Shown: piece after piece, positions 9,330-17,890 of the stretch | How positions within the stretch are numbered: position 1 is the first letter of the stretch | Layout: each line of letters starts with the position of its first letter | Assembly (NCBI RefSeq): GCF_003253565.1 | Contig: NZ_QKUF01000002.1 | Location: forward strand, 1-64,000 | Reading direction: 5' to 3' | DNA from: Thermosporothrix hazakensis | Lineage (GTDB): Bacteria > Chloroflexota > Ktedonobacteria > Ktedonobacterales > Ktedonobacteraceae | DNA length: 64,000 bases | Notes under the pieces: generated by a model | The model's database searches: none | Seen by the model: only the letters and a program-made list of their open reading frames with translations | Told to the model about the DNA's origin: nothing | Made by a program: the position numbers and the translations under genes

Positions 9330-9503
9330 TTACTTCTTCTCCCGTGTTGGTGGGCGCAGGCCTCCTGAACAGCTACAACTATCGTCTATACCGGTCGATT
9401 GCTCAGGGAGGATGCGGTTATGTATGGTTACTTCAATATCAAGATCAAAGTCACTGAAGGGTGAAGCCAGTATTGCGTTCTCTGTTCGTGTGCTGTTCTC
9501 CAA
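9330..9503 (-). CDS. lanA: Class I lanthipeptide precursor LanA (TTG start)
   Basis: 57 residues starting at TTG 9503-9501. An AAAGGAG ribosome site ends seven bases upstream, and an in-frame TGA at 9521-9519 rules out a longer protein. The leader contains SDFDLDIEV, matching the F-(N/D)-L-D box that LanB and LanC recognise in nisin- and gallidermin-type leaders. The C-terminal part ends STGIDDSCSCSGG followed by a Pro/Arg/Lys tail. It offers two Cys (43, 45) and several Ser/Thr (36, 37, 42, 44, 46, 52), so at most two thioether rings. It is the first gene of the operon, with its own promoter and a downstream hairpin. Leader cleavage site and protease are not evident. The start codon and size make it easy to miss in automatic annotation. 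Confidence 0.85.
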   Translation of the reverse strand: MENSTRTENAILASPFSDFDLDIEVTIHNRILPEQSTGIDDSCSCSGGLRPPTREKK

Positions 9504-9604
9504 AACGATACTCCTTTCTCATTCAGCAAATACTTCATAGCTTTAAGCCCGTAAAGTGCTGCTGACTTGTAGGACATTCAGTAACCTTATTGCATCTGCT
9601 GATG

Positions 9605-9633
9605 AATGTAACATGAATAGAAAAATTTGTCAA
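9605..9633 (-). promoter_or_regulatory. Promoter of the lan operon
   Basis: On the minus strand TTGACA (9633-9628) and TACATT (9610-9605) are separated by exactly 17 bases, in an AT-rich stretch. This gives a leader of about 95 bases before the lanA start. It is the only strong match upstream of lanA. Confidence 0.6.
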
Positions 9634-10356
9634 TACATTTCAATGAAACACGGGTAAGAAATATCTCTCATACGAACGTTCTGCATTTGTCATAACAAAT
9701 TCTGAAATAGAGGAGACAGGGATTGTAGACGACACAGGAAGAGACAGGATTTCCTCTCGCATTGGCGCATAAAGTGCAGGCACATGTTCATATGGATCCT
9801 TTTGCTGTCGCCGGTCAGGCTGATCATGCCACTCTCATTTTGAGATGTGCATATATCGCCCCGGGTGGCATTCAATCCGCCCACAAATCGCTGCGAAGAA
9901 GAGCGGCCTCCATTTGCTTCTCTGCAATACTGAACCCGATCAACAGGATATGACAGGGAGAATGGTTGAGAAGCCATTTTAGAGGAAAAAGAGCAATGAA
10001 TAGAGTATCACTTGTACTATCTCTGCCAGCAGAATAGTATGATGAGGCCAACCGCGCATACAACAGTCGTCGCCTCCCCCACGTAGCCCTTGCTCCATAA
10101 GCAATGGGACGATCTTACATACCGCTATCTTACCATCCAGGCAAATGGCCCCTTTTGCATTGCCCGAACCGACTGACGACGGGTATAAAGATAATCCAGT
10201 TGCGGCTGAGCCCTTTATTACCGGAAAGAGCCGGAAACATTTCTGCAACGGCTGCAGCCAGTGCAGCAGGCCAGGAGAACGATGCTTCAGGCTCTCCGGT
10301 ATGCTGCTTCTCGATGCCGCAGCTTGTTTTTTCATTCGTGATGCCTCGGGTTGCAT
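9634..10356. other. Intergenic, no gene supported
   Basis: About 720 bases between the lan operon promoter and azlD. Open frames here lack ribosome sites and known motifs. I see no repeat, RNA or intact gene. Confidence 0.5.
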
Positions 10357-10662
10357 CTAGAAGATCTTTCGGAACACCCACACCACTCCAACACCTACCA
10401 CGATTGCCAGGAACATCTTTTTTGTACGAGCCGCAACCAGGACTGTTGCCAGTGCTGCCAGCGTCTCAGCCGGACCACTTGCCAATACGGTCGGTGCAAC
10501 CAGCGAGACGAGCACTGCACCGGGGATGGTCTTTAACCATGCCTCCACTCCTGGGGACAGCTTCACGAATCCCATCAACCACATCCCTCCAGCTCGTACC
10601 ATGTATGTTACCAGGGCCATGCCCAATATAGCGATCAGCGTATTACTTGACATGCTTATCAC
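10357..10662 (-). CDS. azlD: AzlD-family branched-chain amino acid export subunit
   Basis: 101 residues with about four hydrophobic helices, and AzlD features such as TYMVRAGG near the start and a Pro-containing turn (KTIPGAVLVSLVAP). AzlC and AzlD together export branched-chain amino acids and analogues (azaleucine resistance). A GTG start at 10662 is favoured: TAGGAG lies nine bases upstream, whereas the ATG at 10653 is too far from it. It overlaps the end of azlC by 20 bases, showing coupled expression. Confidence 0.85.
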   Translation of the reverse strand: MISMSSNTLIAILGMALVTYMVRAGGMWLMGFVKLSPGVEAWLKTIPGAVLVSLVAPTVLASGPAETLAALATVLVAARTKKMFLAIVVGVGVVWVFRKIF

Positions 10663-11383
10663 TTTTTATCGCTCCTACCAGACTGCCTGCCAGACCTCCA
10701 AGTAAAATGTACCAGGATCCTGGCAGCAAACGGGCGGCTCCTACTGCAACTATTGCGGCAACAGCCCACGGCAAAAGATCTGATTTCCCCTTCCACATCC
10801 CTACCAACAAGGTGAGAAAGACCGCTGTGAAGACAAAATCCAGCCCCCATTGCACCGGATCACTGATCGCCAGTCCCACCATCTTCCCAATGACGGTTGA
10901 ACCCACCCAGGCAACAAAGAGCAGCAGACCACCCCCCAAAAAAAATGCAGTGTCGCGCCTCCCCTCCATAAACTCGCGCATGGTCAATGCCCAGTTCTCG
11001 TCACTCATGAAAAAGAGCGAGAGATAGGTACGCATAGGATGCAGACGGGCAAACCAGGGACGCAGTGCCGCCCCCAACAACAGATAGCGCAGGTTGACTA
11101 TCAACGTTGTGACGATGATCGGGAGAATACTTCCCGCCGCCAATGGGACACTCCACAGCGTGATAGCAAGGAACTGCGCCGATCCAGCATAGACCAGCCC
11201 ACTCATCAGCAGCACTTCTATCAGACTCAGGCCCGCTTGATGTGCCAGCACTCCCCAGACAATGCCATCTGTCAGGCCACCCAAAGCGAGAGGAACCATA
11301 CTCCGCATGCCACGTATCAACCCCGCCCATGACCACGTGACCTGATCGTTCGTCGTGCACCCATGTGCATCCTGCTCAATCAT
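10643..11383 (-). CDS. azlC: AzlC-family branched-chain amino acid permease
   Basis: 246 residues. It has the conserved AzlC entry (LIRGMRSMVPLALGGLTDGI), the ALxAG/SAQF-like segment (VYAGSAQFLAITLW), the LRYLLLGAAL loop and several membrane spans, which is normal AzlC length. ATG 11383 is preferred to GTG 11389 because AGGAG is nine bases upstream of the ATG. It is the large, channel-forming subunit of the AzlCD exporter and lies first in a two-gene operon with azlD. Confidence 0.87.
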   Translation of the reverse strand: MIEQDAHGCTTNDQVTWSWAGLIRGMRSMVPLALGGLTDGIVWGVLAHQAGLSLIEVLLMSGLVYAGSAQFLAITLWSVPLAAGSILPIIVTTLIVNLRYLLLGAALRPWFARLHPMRTYLSLFFMSDENWALTMREFMEGRRDTAFFLGGGLLLFVAWVGSTVIGKMVGLAISDPVQWGLDFVFTAVFLTLLVGMWKGKSDLLPWAVAAIVAVGAARLLPGSWYILLGGLAGSLVGAIKSDKHVK

Positions 11384-11929
11384 ACGCACTTACTCCTTGA
11401 AATCCATTTCTACCATAATTTCTCTCTATCAAAGCGTACTCGCTCTTTTCCTTTTGCAGTTAGCCAATAGATGCAGAGCAGTCAGGCTGTATGGGGACGC
11501 GTAACCATTTGTCCCGGGGAAAAGCGCTCTTTCTCTGGCCTGAACCGTCGCTACTCATTGCTTGCTCTATTCTATCTTCTAATGAGGGCAAGATTGATCC
11601 TCTTTTATAGATTGTTCTCTTGTTCTTGTAGATCATTTTTGCCAGGTTCTCATGCGCACTTTCTACCCAACTCGACACAGTACCCGAATCTGTACCCTTG
11701 TAGGTAAGGCAAATTTTTGATCGGTGAAACGTGATAGCCGGCTTGTCGCAACAGACCTACGCATCCACTGGACACAAAACATGCCGAAATCATAAAAGAG
11801 AAGCTACACCCCGGCTCCTGCTCGAAGCCTGAGTGCAGCCAACCCTCTGCTGATTGCCTCAAAAACGCAACGTGTAATGCTTTCTCGACACCAGGGAGTT
11901 ATGCAACAGACTGTCGCAAAACGCGCACT
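11384..11929. other. Intergenic, no gene supported
   Basis: Upstream of azlC there are about 545 bases with only short frames on both strands and no ribosome site with a recognisable protein. No repeat or RNA structure stood out. Confidence 0.5.
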
Positions 11930-12496
11930 CTATGCCGGGGTTTGCTCCTTTTCTGAAGTAGTCACCTCTTCTTCTACCGGTTTGGTCAGCTCAAGGTCGA
12001 TAAGCAATGTAATTTCATCACCGACAACCAGACCACCACCGGCTAGAAGCATATTCCAATTGAGGTCCCAATCTTTGCGATTGAGCTTTCCTCGATGCTA
12101 GAAACCCGCGCTATAGGTGTTCCAGGGAGTACGGGCGACCCCGCTATACTCACCATTCAGCGCCACCTCTTTTGTGACGCCACGAATCGTCAGGTCTCCG
12201 ATTAACTTCCCATACCGCTCATCCAGCATAATTACCTGCTTGCTTTTGAATACAATAAGCGGATAATTCTCTACATCAAAAAAATCTGCTGAACGGAAGT
12301 GCTCATCACGCTGAACATTATGAGTGTTCACACTTGCCGCCTCGATGTGGATTTCTGCCTTTGTGCGAGTCAGGTCATGTTCATCGAATTCGACGGAGCC
12401 ATCAAACTTCTCGAATTCCCCTCGTACAGTTGCGACCATCATATAACGACCTGTAAAAGCGATGTGGGTATGTCCGGAATCAAACTGCCAGCTCAT
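11930..12496 (-). pseudogene. YceI-family polyisoprenoid-binding protein with one in-frame stop
   Basis: From ATG 12496 (AAGGAAG upstream) the frame reads as a typical YceI lipocalin-like protein: WQFDSGHTHIAFTGRYMMV, then FRSADFFDVENYPLIVFKSK, then IRGVTKEVALNGEY. It then meets TAG at 12100-12098, after residue 132. The same frame continues without further stops through GKLNRKDWDLNWNMLLAGG to the normal C-terminus, ending at 11930. One base change (for example TCG to TAG) would explain it. It is therefore a recent pseudogene, an assembly error, or rarely a read-through case. YceI proteins bind isoprenoid-like lipids, usually outside the membrane; no signal peptide is visible here. Confidence 0.75.
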
Positions 12497-12597
12497 CTGG
12501 ATTCTTCCTTTCCGCTTTGCATCACCTGTTTCAAGCAAGCTTTTAGCACTAAACGACATTTCTTTTGAGAAGAGCATAATGACATAAGATTGCCACC

Positions 12598-12963
12598 TTA
12601 TGAAGAGCTTCTGCCTGTTCTCTTCTGCCACTGAGCCAGAAGCGCGGAAGATTGGCGAAAGTGAACATCATCGTGGGCCAGATTTCCCTTTGCATTGACC
12701 CGGCTAGATTCCTGCCAGGGCACATAACCCAGATCCAGGTGTGGCTGATCAGGCCACATCTCCAAACTGGCAAGCTGCATACGTCGACTCTCTACCAGCT
12801 TTGCACGACATGCAGCGACCGTGGTTATCTGCCTCCAGGGCATTTCATAGCGAGGCCTGCCATGAAAAGGCACTCCTCGAGCCAGCTCAGCCGCTACCGA
12901 GGCATATTCTTCGGCAGAAGCTGTCATATGGGCGATAGCATGAGCCAGTATCCAGGGTGCATG
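12598..12963 (-). pseudogene. DinB-like family protein fragment
   Basis: A minus-strand frame begins in mid-protein with WILAHAIAHMTASAEEYA and continues to VPFHGRPRYE, CRAKLVESRRMQLAS and AHDDVHFRQ. The pattern of a His-containing helix early and a second His-rich helix late fits the DinB/YfiT metal-binding four-helix fold. The N-terminus is missing at a junction near 12960, where a monooxygenase fragment starts on the other strand. The family call is tentative and the fragment nature is clear. Confidence 0.4.
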
Positions 12964-13804
12964 CCGCTCTGCCGGGTCGTATTCGCACTGTCGAGTTTGA
13001 TGGCCCCCCCGCGAACCGGAAGGCGCCGGTCACTGCAGCCGAGATGGAGGCCAGCCTGCGACTCGTCAGCGGCGTTGATGTCCGCGTGACCGAGGTCATC
13101 AGTGGCTCACGCTACACAGACCACGCGCGGCAGGTGACGACCTACCGGCGCGTCGCGTGCTCCTCTGCGGCGACTCTGCTCATGTACACGCGTCATTCAG
13201 CGGCCAGGGCCTGAATCTGGGGATAGGCGACGCGGTCAATCTGGGCAGAAAGCTCGCTGCTACCGTGGAGGGCTGGGCACCCGATGGTCTGCTTGACACC
13301 TATACCAGCGAACGACACCCGACCGGCGCCTGGGTGCTCGATTGGACGCGTGCGCAGGTGGCCGTGATGCGCGGGGACACCTACAGCCGTGCCTTCAGGA
13401 GCGTGGTCACCGATTTCCTGGGCACACGGGACGGGGCAACCTACTTCGTGAAGGGGATCTCCAGTCTGTGGCAGCTCTATGACCTGGGGAGCGAGTATCC
13501 GTTAGTCGGTGCAACAATGCCTAACCTTTGGCTGAACGATGAGACACGGATCTCCGACTATGCCCATGAAGGCCGGTCTTTGCTCGTCGATCTTGCCAGG
13601 GACGATCGGCTAGCAGCTCTGGCCAGGCCCTACGCCGGGCGTCTGAAGCTGGTGCGAGGGCGGTCAGATGGTGCCAGTGTGAGCAGCTTGTTGGTGCGTC
13701 CTGACGGGTTCGTGGCGTGGACAACAACTGAAGGCATCAGCGATCTTGCTGGTCTGGAAGCCGTCCTGACGCGCTGGTTAGGGAGACAACACAAATCGCG
13801 CTAA
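12957..13804 (+). pseudogene. FAD-dependent aromatic monooxygenase, truncated and frameshifted
   Basis: The first frame (12957 to about 13150) reads GRIRTVEFDGPP, VSGVDVRVTEV and ARQVTTYRR. The second frame (to 13804) resumes with VLLCGDSAHVHASFSGQGLN, LGIGDAVNLGRKLAATV and the thioredoxin-like C-terminal domain of PheA/PgaE-type hydroxylases. The GD-AH-GGQGLN segment normally follows YRRGR directly, so one base (a G near 13150) seems lost. The N-terminal third with the GxGxxG FAD-binding loop is missing at the junction near 12957. Clearly non-functional as it stands. Confidence 0.8.
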
Positions 13805-14133
13805 CTCATCTCCCGGAGATCTACGCGGGCACATAGATGCAGTGATGCTCCTGGTGCCCGCAGGGTCCCCGAAAGCCAGGCGGCTATCAGCGGCATCCTG
13901 ACAACCACGCGCAAACCAGGTTGAGAACCCGAGCAAGACAAAGCTTGAGAGGCCCTATTATTTACTTGATGGCAAGCTGTCGCCTGTCCTCTAAAACGCA
14001 TTGACATCTTCCAAGCCATAACAGCCAGCTCATATCAATGTGCCCTTCCGCCTGATCGCTCACGAAAGCACAGCCAGGCGGCTTGTGAGGCCTGCGATAG
14101 ACCAGGCGGATCAGGAAGCACGAAAAGCGGCTT
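13805..14133. other. Intergenic, no gene supported
   Basis: About 330 bases between two convergent units. No intact frame with a ribosome site, and no clear terminator. Confidence 0.45.
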
Positions 14134-15150
14134 TCACTCCTCCTGAGGTCCCCTGACCCGTTGCAACAGGGTCCCGCGCGCTCTCCGCCGAAGAGAAACA
14201 GCGAACAGGCTCAGCAGGAGCACCATCACGCCTCCCAGAATCGCCAGCCCAATCTTATCCAGCGGGGTGAAGGTCAGAAACAGGATGCCGAAAATGGTAT
14301 GCGCGATCAGTGCGCCGCTTCCAAGTGCCAGCCAATCAAGGTCGCTCCACCCGGAGGCGCGCGTCCATATACGTAGCAACCAGCACACAAGTGCGGCCAT
14401 CCCAAGAGCAACCAGCAAGGGAACCAGTACCAGTGGCCCTTGTGTCAAAGCAGGGAAGAATGCTCTGAACAGGATCAGGATCGCCTGCCACAGGAAACCA
14501 CAAACCAGCCCGAGAAGCGCAACCACCCAGCCGGGAGGCGCTTGCACCACAGACGTAGCAACAGGGGCAGCGGGAGGAAGCACGCGCAGCGCAATCCATG
14601 CCAGCAGGAGCACAACCAGCACTGTTCCCCCGAGCAGCAGGGGCGAGGCCCAATATCCCGGAGCAATCCCAACCCGTGCAATAAACCCGATCAGGACCAC
14701 CCCGAACAGAAAACCAATCCCGGTAATGATGAGCCCCGTACGCCCCAGGTAAGGCACATCACGCTGCTCTGGAAACAGCAGATCTGTAAGTAGAATCGGC
14801 AATGCCACGCTCCAGATAGCATGATAGCCAATTGCCCATACAGTGTAGACTCCATTGATTCCCAGAACACGTCCTCCCCAATCGCTTATATTAAGCAGTG
14901 TCGGATGGAAGAGAAATTGTAAAGCAAGCCCTTCTTCGATAAGCGCATACGCTCCCCCTAACAGAAGAATGCTGATCCAGCCGCGCTGCCGATGGCGCAC
15001 CAGTTCCCGAATCAGCAAAGCCCCACAGCCATACATCGGGATTTGCAAAAGGAGCAGCGTAACCCCGCTAAGCGGAGTAGAGCCCCACAGCAGTTCCGCA
15101 ACTGTCGGCGCCATCAAAACAAGGACAAGAACCGGCAGAAATCGACGCAT
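14134..15150 (-). CDS. Polytopic membrane protein of unknown function
   Basis: 338 residues with about ten hydrophobic segments spread over the whole length and short charged loops (RELVRHRQRG, FPEQRDVPYLGR). GGAG lies ten bases before the ATG. EEG in the fourth segment (YALIEEGLALQFLF) and a following His-containing helix (AIGYHAIWS) resemble the membrane-embedded Glu/His arrangement of CPBP-type proteases, but the full motif set is not visible, so I do not assign that function. It stands alone, with no operon partner. Confidence 0.7.
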   Translation of the reverse strand: MRRFLPVLVLVLMAPTVAELLWGSTPLSGVTLLLLQIPMYGCGALLIRELVRHRQRGWISILLLGGAYALIEEGLALQFLFHPTLLNISDWGGRVLGINGVYTVWAIGYHAIWSVALPILLTDLLFPEQRDVPYLGRTGLIITGIGFLFGVVLIGFIARVGIAPGYWASPLLLGGTVLVVLLLAWIALRVLPPAAPVATSVVQAPPGWVVALLGLVCGFLWQAILILFRAFFPALTQGPLVLVPLLVALGMAALVCWLLRIWTRASGWSDLDWLALGSGALIAHTIFGILFLTFTPLDKIGLAILGGVMVLLLSLFAVSLRRRARGTLLQRVRGPQEE

Positions 15151-15759
15151 TTGCTTACAACTCCTGACGTATATCTAATCAACAATCTCCCCACAAAGAA
15201 GAACGCTTAGCTATCGTTTCTCTAAAATGAGAGAATAAAGCTCGATATACATCAAATACTCTTTATATAAAATATAAAAAATCAAATAAAGGAATATTTT
15301 CATGAATTCCTTCTTCTTTACTCATTTACCTGTCTTAACGACGATATAAACCCTTGCTGACTCCACAGTGTTTGACGCCAACAGAGCTCGCTCAACTTCC
15401 ATTTTCATGCATCGAGAGCTGTGTGCAACTGTCTATGATGAGAGTACCTGGCTACCCCTACGTCCTTTGCCCCTTAAAGCATAAGATGCACATGTGATTC
15501 TCCTTTCTCCCTCACATCAGATGTGGCTACTAGCATCTATCTATGCCTTTCTTTGGCTATAGACCTGGAGAAAAAGAAAGTCAGTCTGGCCGCTACCTGG
15601 GAAAGAAGATATATCTTTCTATCTTTTTTTCTTTTCTCTGGTATAATAAGTCGCAAACACCCGTTTGTCCTTTCCCGTCCCGGGAGAGGCTTCTGATTAC
15701 AAAGTTGGGAGAAGACACATTCACTTCTTCCAACCGTGAAACAAGAAGAGGTCAGCTCT
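15151..15759. other. Intergenic, AT-rich, no gene supported
   Basis: Divergent spacer of about 600 bases. The first part (about 15220-15320) is very AT-rich and may hold promoters for both flanking genes, but I could not choose one with confidence. No RNA gene or repeat recognised. Confidence 0.4.
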
Positions 15760-16203
15760 ATGGAAATGTATCCCTACGGACATCATCAGCATCATGAGAT
15801 TGATGAACTCTTTTATCATGGCCACATTGTATATGCTGTTCAGCCATATGCAGAAAATGGAGAAGAAGTCTATCACTACCTTGAGCACGCGCATGCCATT
15901 CTGGCTGAGCTACGTGAGCATGGACGGCTTGTCGGTTTTCTGCTCGATCCGCACGTACATTTAGAGCATATGACTATTGAGCATGCACATCCGGTCTACG
16001 AGTGGCCCAATGTGCATCTGGGAGTTGCCTGCTTCCATCATCATCATCATGGATATTATGAAAGCAAACATCACAGTGGAGATCTTCTGCACGAGATCGG
16101 TGATATGATTCTGGGAAGGCATCATCACGAAGGCCACCATTATGAGGAGCACCATCACCACCACCATTATCATCATCATCATGAAGATGAACACCACTGG
16201 TAA
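15760..16203 (+). CDS. Histidine-rich protein, probable metal-binding
   Basis: 147 residues, of which about 41 are His, with acidic and Tyr residues between. The N-terminus has GHHQHH, the middle has FHHHHH, and the last 30 residues are runs such as EEHHHHHHYHHHHEDEHH. The middle third (LEHAHAILAELREHGRLVG) looks like a folded, helical part, so the His tracts are additions to a small domain. No signal peptide or membrane span. ATG 15760 is preferred because GAGGT lies seven bases upstream; a GTG at 15736 is in frame. A nickel, zinc or copper buffer is a reasonable guess from composition. No metal enzyme or transporter is adjacent to confirm it. Confidence 0.75.
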   Translation: MEMYPYGHHQHHEIDELFYHGHIVYAVQPYAENGEEVYHYLEHAHAILAELREHGRLVGFLLDPHVHLEHMTIEHAHPVYEWPNVHLGVACFHHHHHGYYESKHHSGDLLHEIGDMILGRHHHEGHHYEEHHHHHHYHHHHEDEHHW

Positions 16204-16459
16204 AACCAATTTTTCCACAGAGCAAAGACACGGTCATTGGCTGTGAGAGAAAGGCATACCTCGTCCAGAGGAGATCTTCTTCTCTGGACGAACAGCCGTT
16301 CGGATGATTTTTCAAAACAGAGAGCGTATAAGAGTGAAAAACGGTCGTTGAGCAGGTCTCAATCTCCCAATCTACGGGTTCATCAGTCACATTCCCGCCG
16401 AGTGCCACATCACGTGCTTGTGCCAACGCCTGTACCGCCTGCAAAAGGGATTGCTCCAT
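16204..16459 (-). pseudogene. N-terminal fragment of an unknown small protein
   Basis: ATG 16459 has AGGAG seven bases upstream and begins MEQSLLQAVQALAQARDVAL, a good amphipathic helix, followed by TDEPVDWEIETCSTTVFHS. The frame then runs into the opposite strand of the His-rich gene, where it makes only Asp/Gly/Met low-complexity sequence. I think the 5' part was once a gene and its 3' end was replaced. Family not recognised. Confidence 0.3.
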
Positions 16460-16568
16460 CGTGTTTCTCCTGATAAGAACCCTGCGGCATTGATGCAGGG
16501 TTGCGTGGCCAGATCTGTAGTCAACCCGAGCAGGATGGGCTGATCAATGACATCATGACTATGGAAGC

Positions 16569-16785
16569 TCAGGATCCGTAAGACGCTTCATCTTTCGGAA
16601 AGCAGTTGGGCGCTTTTCGCTGGTACGATAAACCTGTATCTGCTTCATCCAACGGGATATATACAGTCACCATGAGATCCAGGGCACCAAACACCTGAAA
16701 CGTGACACGTTCAAACACGAGATAGCCCAATTGTAGATGCTTGAACGTTTTATGGCTTCCTGACGCAATGGATATCCTGATAATC
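16569..16785 (-). pseudogene. C-terminal remnant of an MmyB-like XRE regulator
   Basis: The minus frame reads SGSHKTFKHLQLGYLVFE, then TFQVFGALDLMVTVYIPLDEAD and stops at 16569. This resembles the end of the MmyB-like ligand-binding domain found after XRE helix-turn-helix domains (pattern HPxVGxLxLxYxxF ... LxVYxPxD). The helix-turn-helix and most of the domain are gone; upstream sequence is scrambled. Confidence 0.4.
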
Positions 16786-17137
16786 AGGCTCCCGGGCCCG
16801 AACCTCGAAGCTAACCCCCATCAGATCAATGCCCATCTCGTTACAGGATTCCTTTCAGTATACCCTTTCGATGTGTCGAAAACAACGCCCGAAGACAAGG
16901 GACGATATCGATACTTCTTCGATGAACGCTTGTTGAAAGGCGTGATGGAGGCCGCATTGCTTGCTGAATTGCGCATCCATATCAGTCTATACAACTGGAC
17001 ATATATTTTACCCGACTTGACGTGCACAGCCACACAGTCAACCTCCTAACGCCACGTCTCTTAGCCGCCAGGCCTTATCTTGAACGCAAGCGAGATGTGT
17101 AACGAATTGTATCGCCGGTAGATCAAGAGTAGGGGAC
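16786..17137. other. Degenerate stretch, no gene supported
   Basis: A plus-strand frame to 17049 has coding-like pieces (YRYFFDERLLKGVMEAALLAE) but no ribosome site and no recognisable family. Probably remnant sequence next to the MmyB fragment. Confidence 0.3.
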
Positions 17138-17419
17138 TCATGAACATCCATCCCTCTTCCTTTCTCCTTGCAGTGCAGAGGCTCCTTGATCGGAATGATT
17201 TGAAGCGCAGCAGCTTCCCGCTCTTTGTATAGGAGGACACGGTTTATCTGCATAGGAACAGAATACACAGCAATCCCCTTGTTGGTGTTTATGTGTCAGA
17301 GAACACTTTTCACAAGTATAGTACAACTGACAAAACGTCGTCGGCATAACAGCGCGTTGTTGATGTCTACAGGTTGGGTTGGGACAGGTAAGCGTCGCAA
17401 GGAGTGTAATATCGTTCAT
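17138..17419 (-). CDS. GDCCVxC-domain small metal/redox protein
   Basis: 93 residues. It has two CxxC-like pairs (CPNPTC near residue 12, CEKC near 36) and the diagnostic GDCCVFCSYADKPCPPIQ. Relatives, which usually end at PPIQ, are annotated as GDCCVxC-domain (seleno)proteins and are often found with mercury or metal-resistance genes. Here the protein runs about 28 residues further, with another CC pair. It starts inside the merR stop (ATGA overlap), so both are made from one transcript under the MerR-type promoter at 17859-17890. A thiol-rich binder or carrier of Hg or a related soft metal is the likely role; the exact reaction is unknown. Confidence 0.75.
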   Translation of the reverse strand: MNDITLLATLTCPNPTCRHQQRAVMPTTFCQLYYTCEKCSLTHKHQQGDCCVFCSYADKPCPPIQRAGSCCASNHSDQGASALQGERKRDGCS

Positions 17420-17835
17420 GTTTCCTCCATTTCTGCTGTTTGATCAAGCGCGTCAAGCAGAGGGCAGCGGCTGTTGAGGTTTTGTCCTTGACAAAGAGCT
17501 GTTACCTGGAGCAAAGCTTGCCGCATACGCTGAAGTTCGATGATCTTCTGTTCTACCGCAGCAATCTTTGCCTCGGCGCGCTCTTTGACCTGCAAGCAAT
17601 CGGTCTGCCTCTCCACTCGGAGCGCGAGCAGTTCCCGAATCTCTTTGAGGGAAAAACCCAGGCGTTGGGCGCGTTTAATAAAGCGGATCTGTCTCACCGT
17701 CTCCTCTGTGTACTGTCGGTAGCCTGAAGCGCTACGAGTTGGCTCTGAGAGCAATCCCTTTCGCTCATAGAAACGGATAGTTTCAACACCAATACCAGTG
17801 CGACGCGCAACGTGCCCGATTGAAAAGCTCTCCAT
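17416..17835 (-). CDS. merR: MerR-family soft-metal-responsive regulator
   Basis: 139 residues. N-terminal winged helix (FSIGHVARRTGIGVETIRFYERKGL), a long dimerisation helix, and three Cys placed as in mercury MerR: TDC at about residue 79, LCQGQ, and SRCPLL near the C-terminus. That three-Cys pattern binds Hg(II) in MerR proteins. ATG 17835 is chosen because AGGAG is eight bases upstream; longer in-frame starts lack a site. It probably controls its own operon with the GDCCVxC gene through the 20-bp-spacer promoter just upstream. No merA or merT is next to it, though a merB homologue lies 44 kb away in this window. Confidence 0.85.
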   Translation of the reverse strand: MESFSIGHVARRTGIGVETIRFYERKGLLSEPTRSASGYRQYTEETVRQIRFIKRAQRLGFSLKEIRELLALRVERQTDCLQVKERAEAKIAAVEQKIIELQRMRQALLQVTALCQGQNLNSRCPLLDALDQTAEMEET

Positions 17836-17858
17836 ACATATCACTCCTGTCCGAGAAA

Positions 17859-17890
17859 ATGATACACCCTGTAGCATACTACAGAGTCAA
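17859..17890 (-). promoter_or_regulatory. MerR-type operator-promoter
   Basis: On the minus strand TTGACT (17890-17885) and TATCAT (17864-17859) are 20 bases apart. The spacer holds the perfect dyad CTGTAG-TATG-CTACAG. An overlong spacer with a central dyad is the hallmark of promoters that MerR proteins underwind to activate. It sits 24 bases upstream of the merR start. Confidence 0.8.

Noticed and set aside
9295..9540. Plus-strand frame over the lanA region
   Set aside because: It is the shadow of the precursor gene; the minus-strand frame has the ribosome site and the FDLD leader box.
9690..9977. Minus-strand 95-residue frame upstream of lanA considered as a second precursor or immunity gene
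   Set aside because: No leader box, no ribosome site, and Cys are scattered without a core-like arrangement.
10104..10631. Plus-strand frame of 175 residues
   Set aside because: It overlaps azlD on the opposite strand and is rich in Pro, Ser and Leu without any recognisable domain or ribosome site.
15961..16218. Minus-strand frame giving Met/Val-rich membrane-like sequence
   Set aside because: It is produced by reading the His codon repeats on the other strand.
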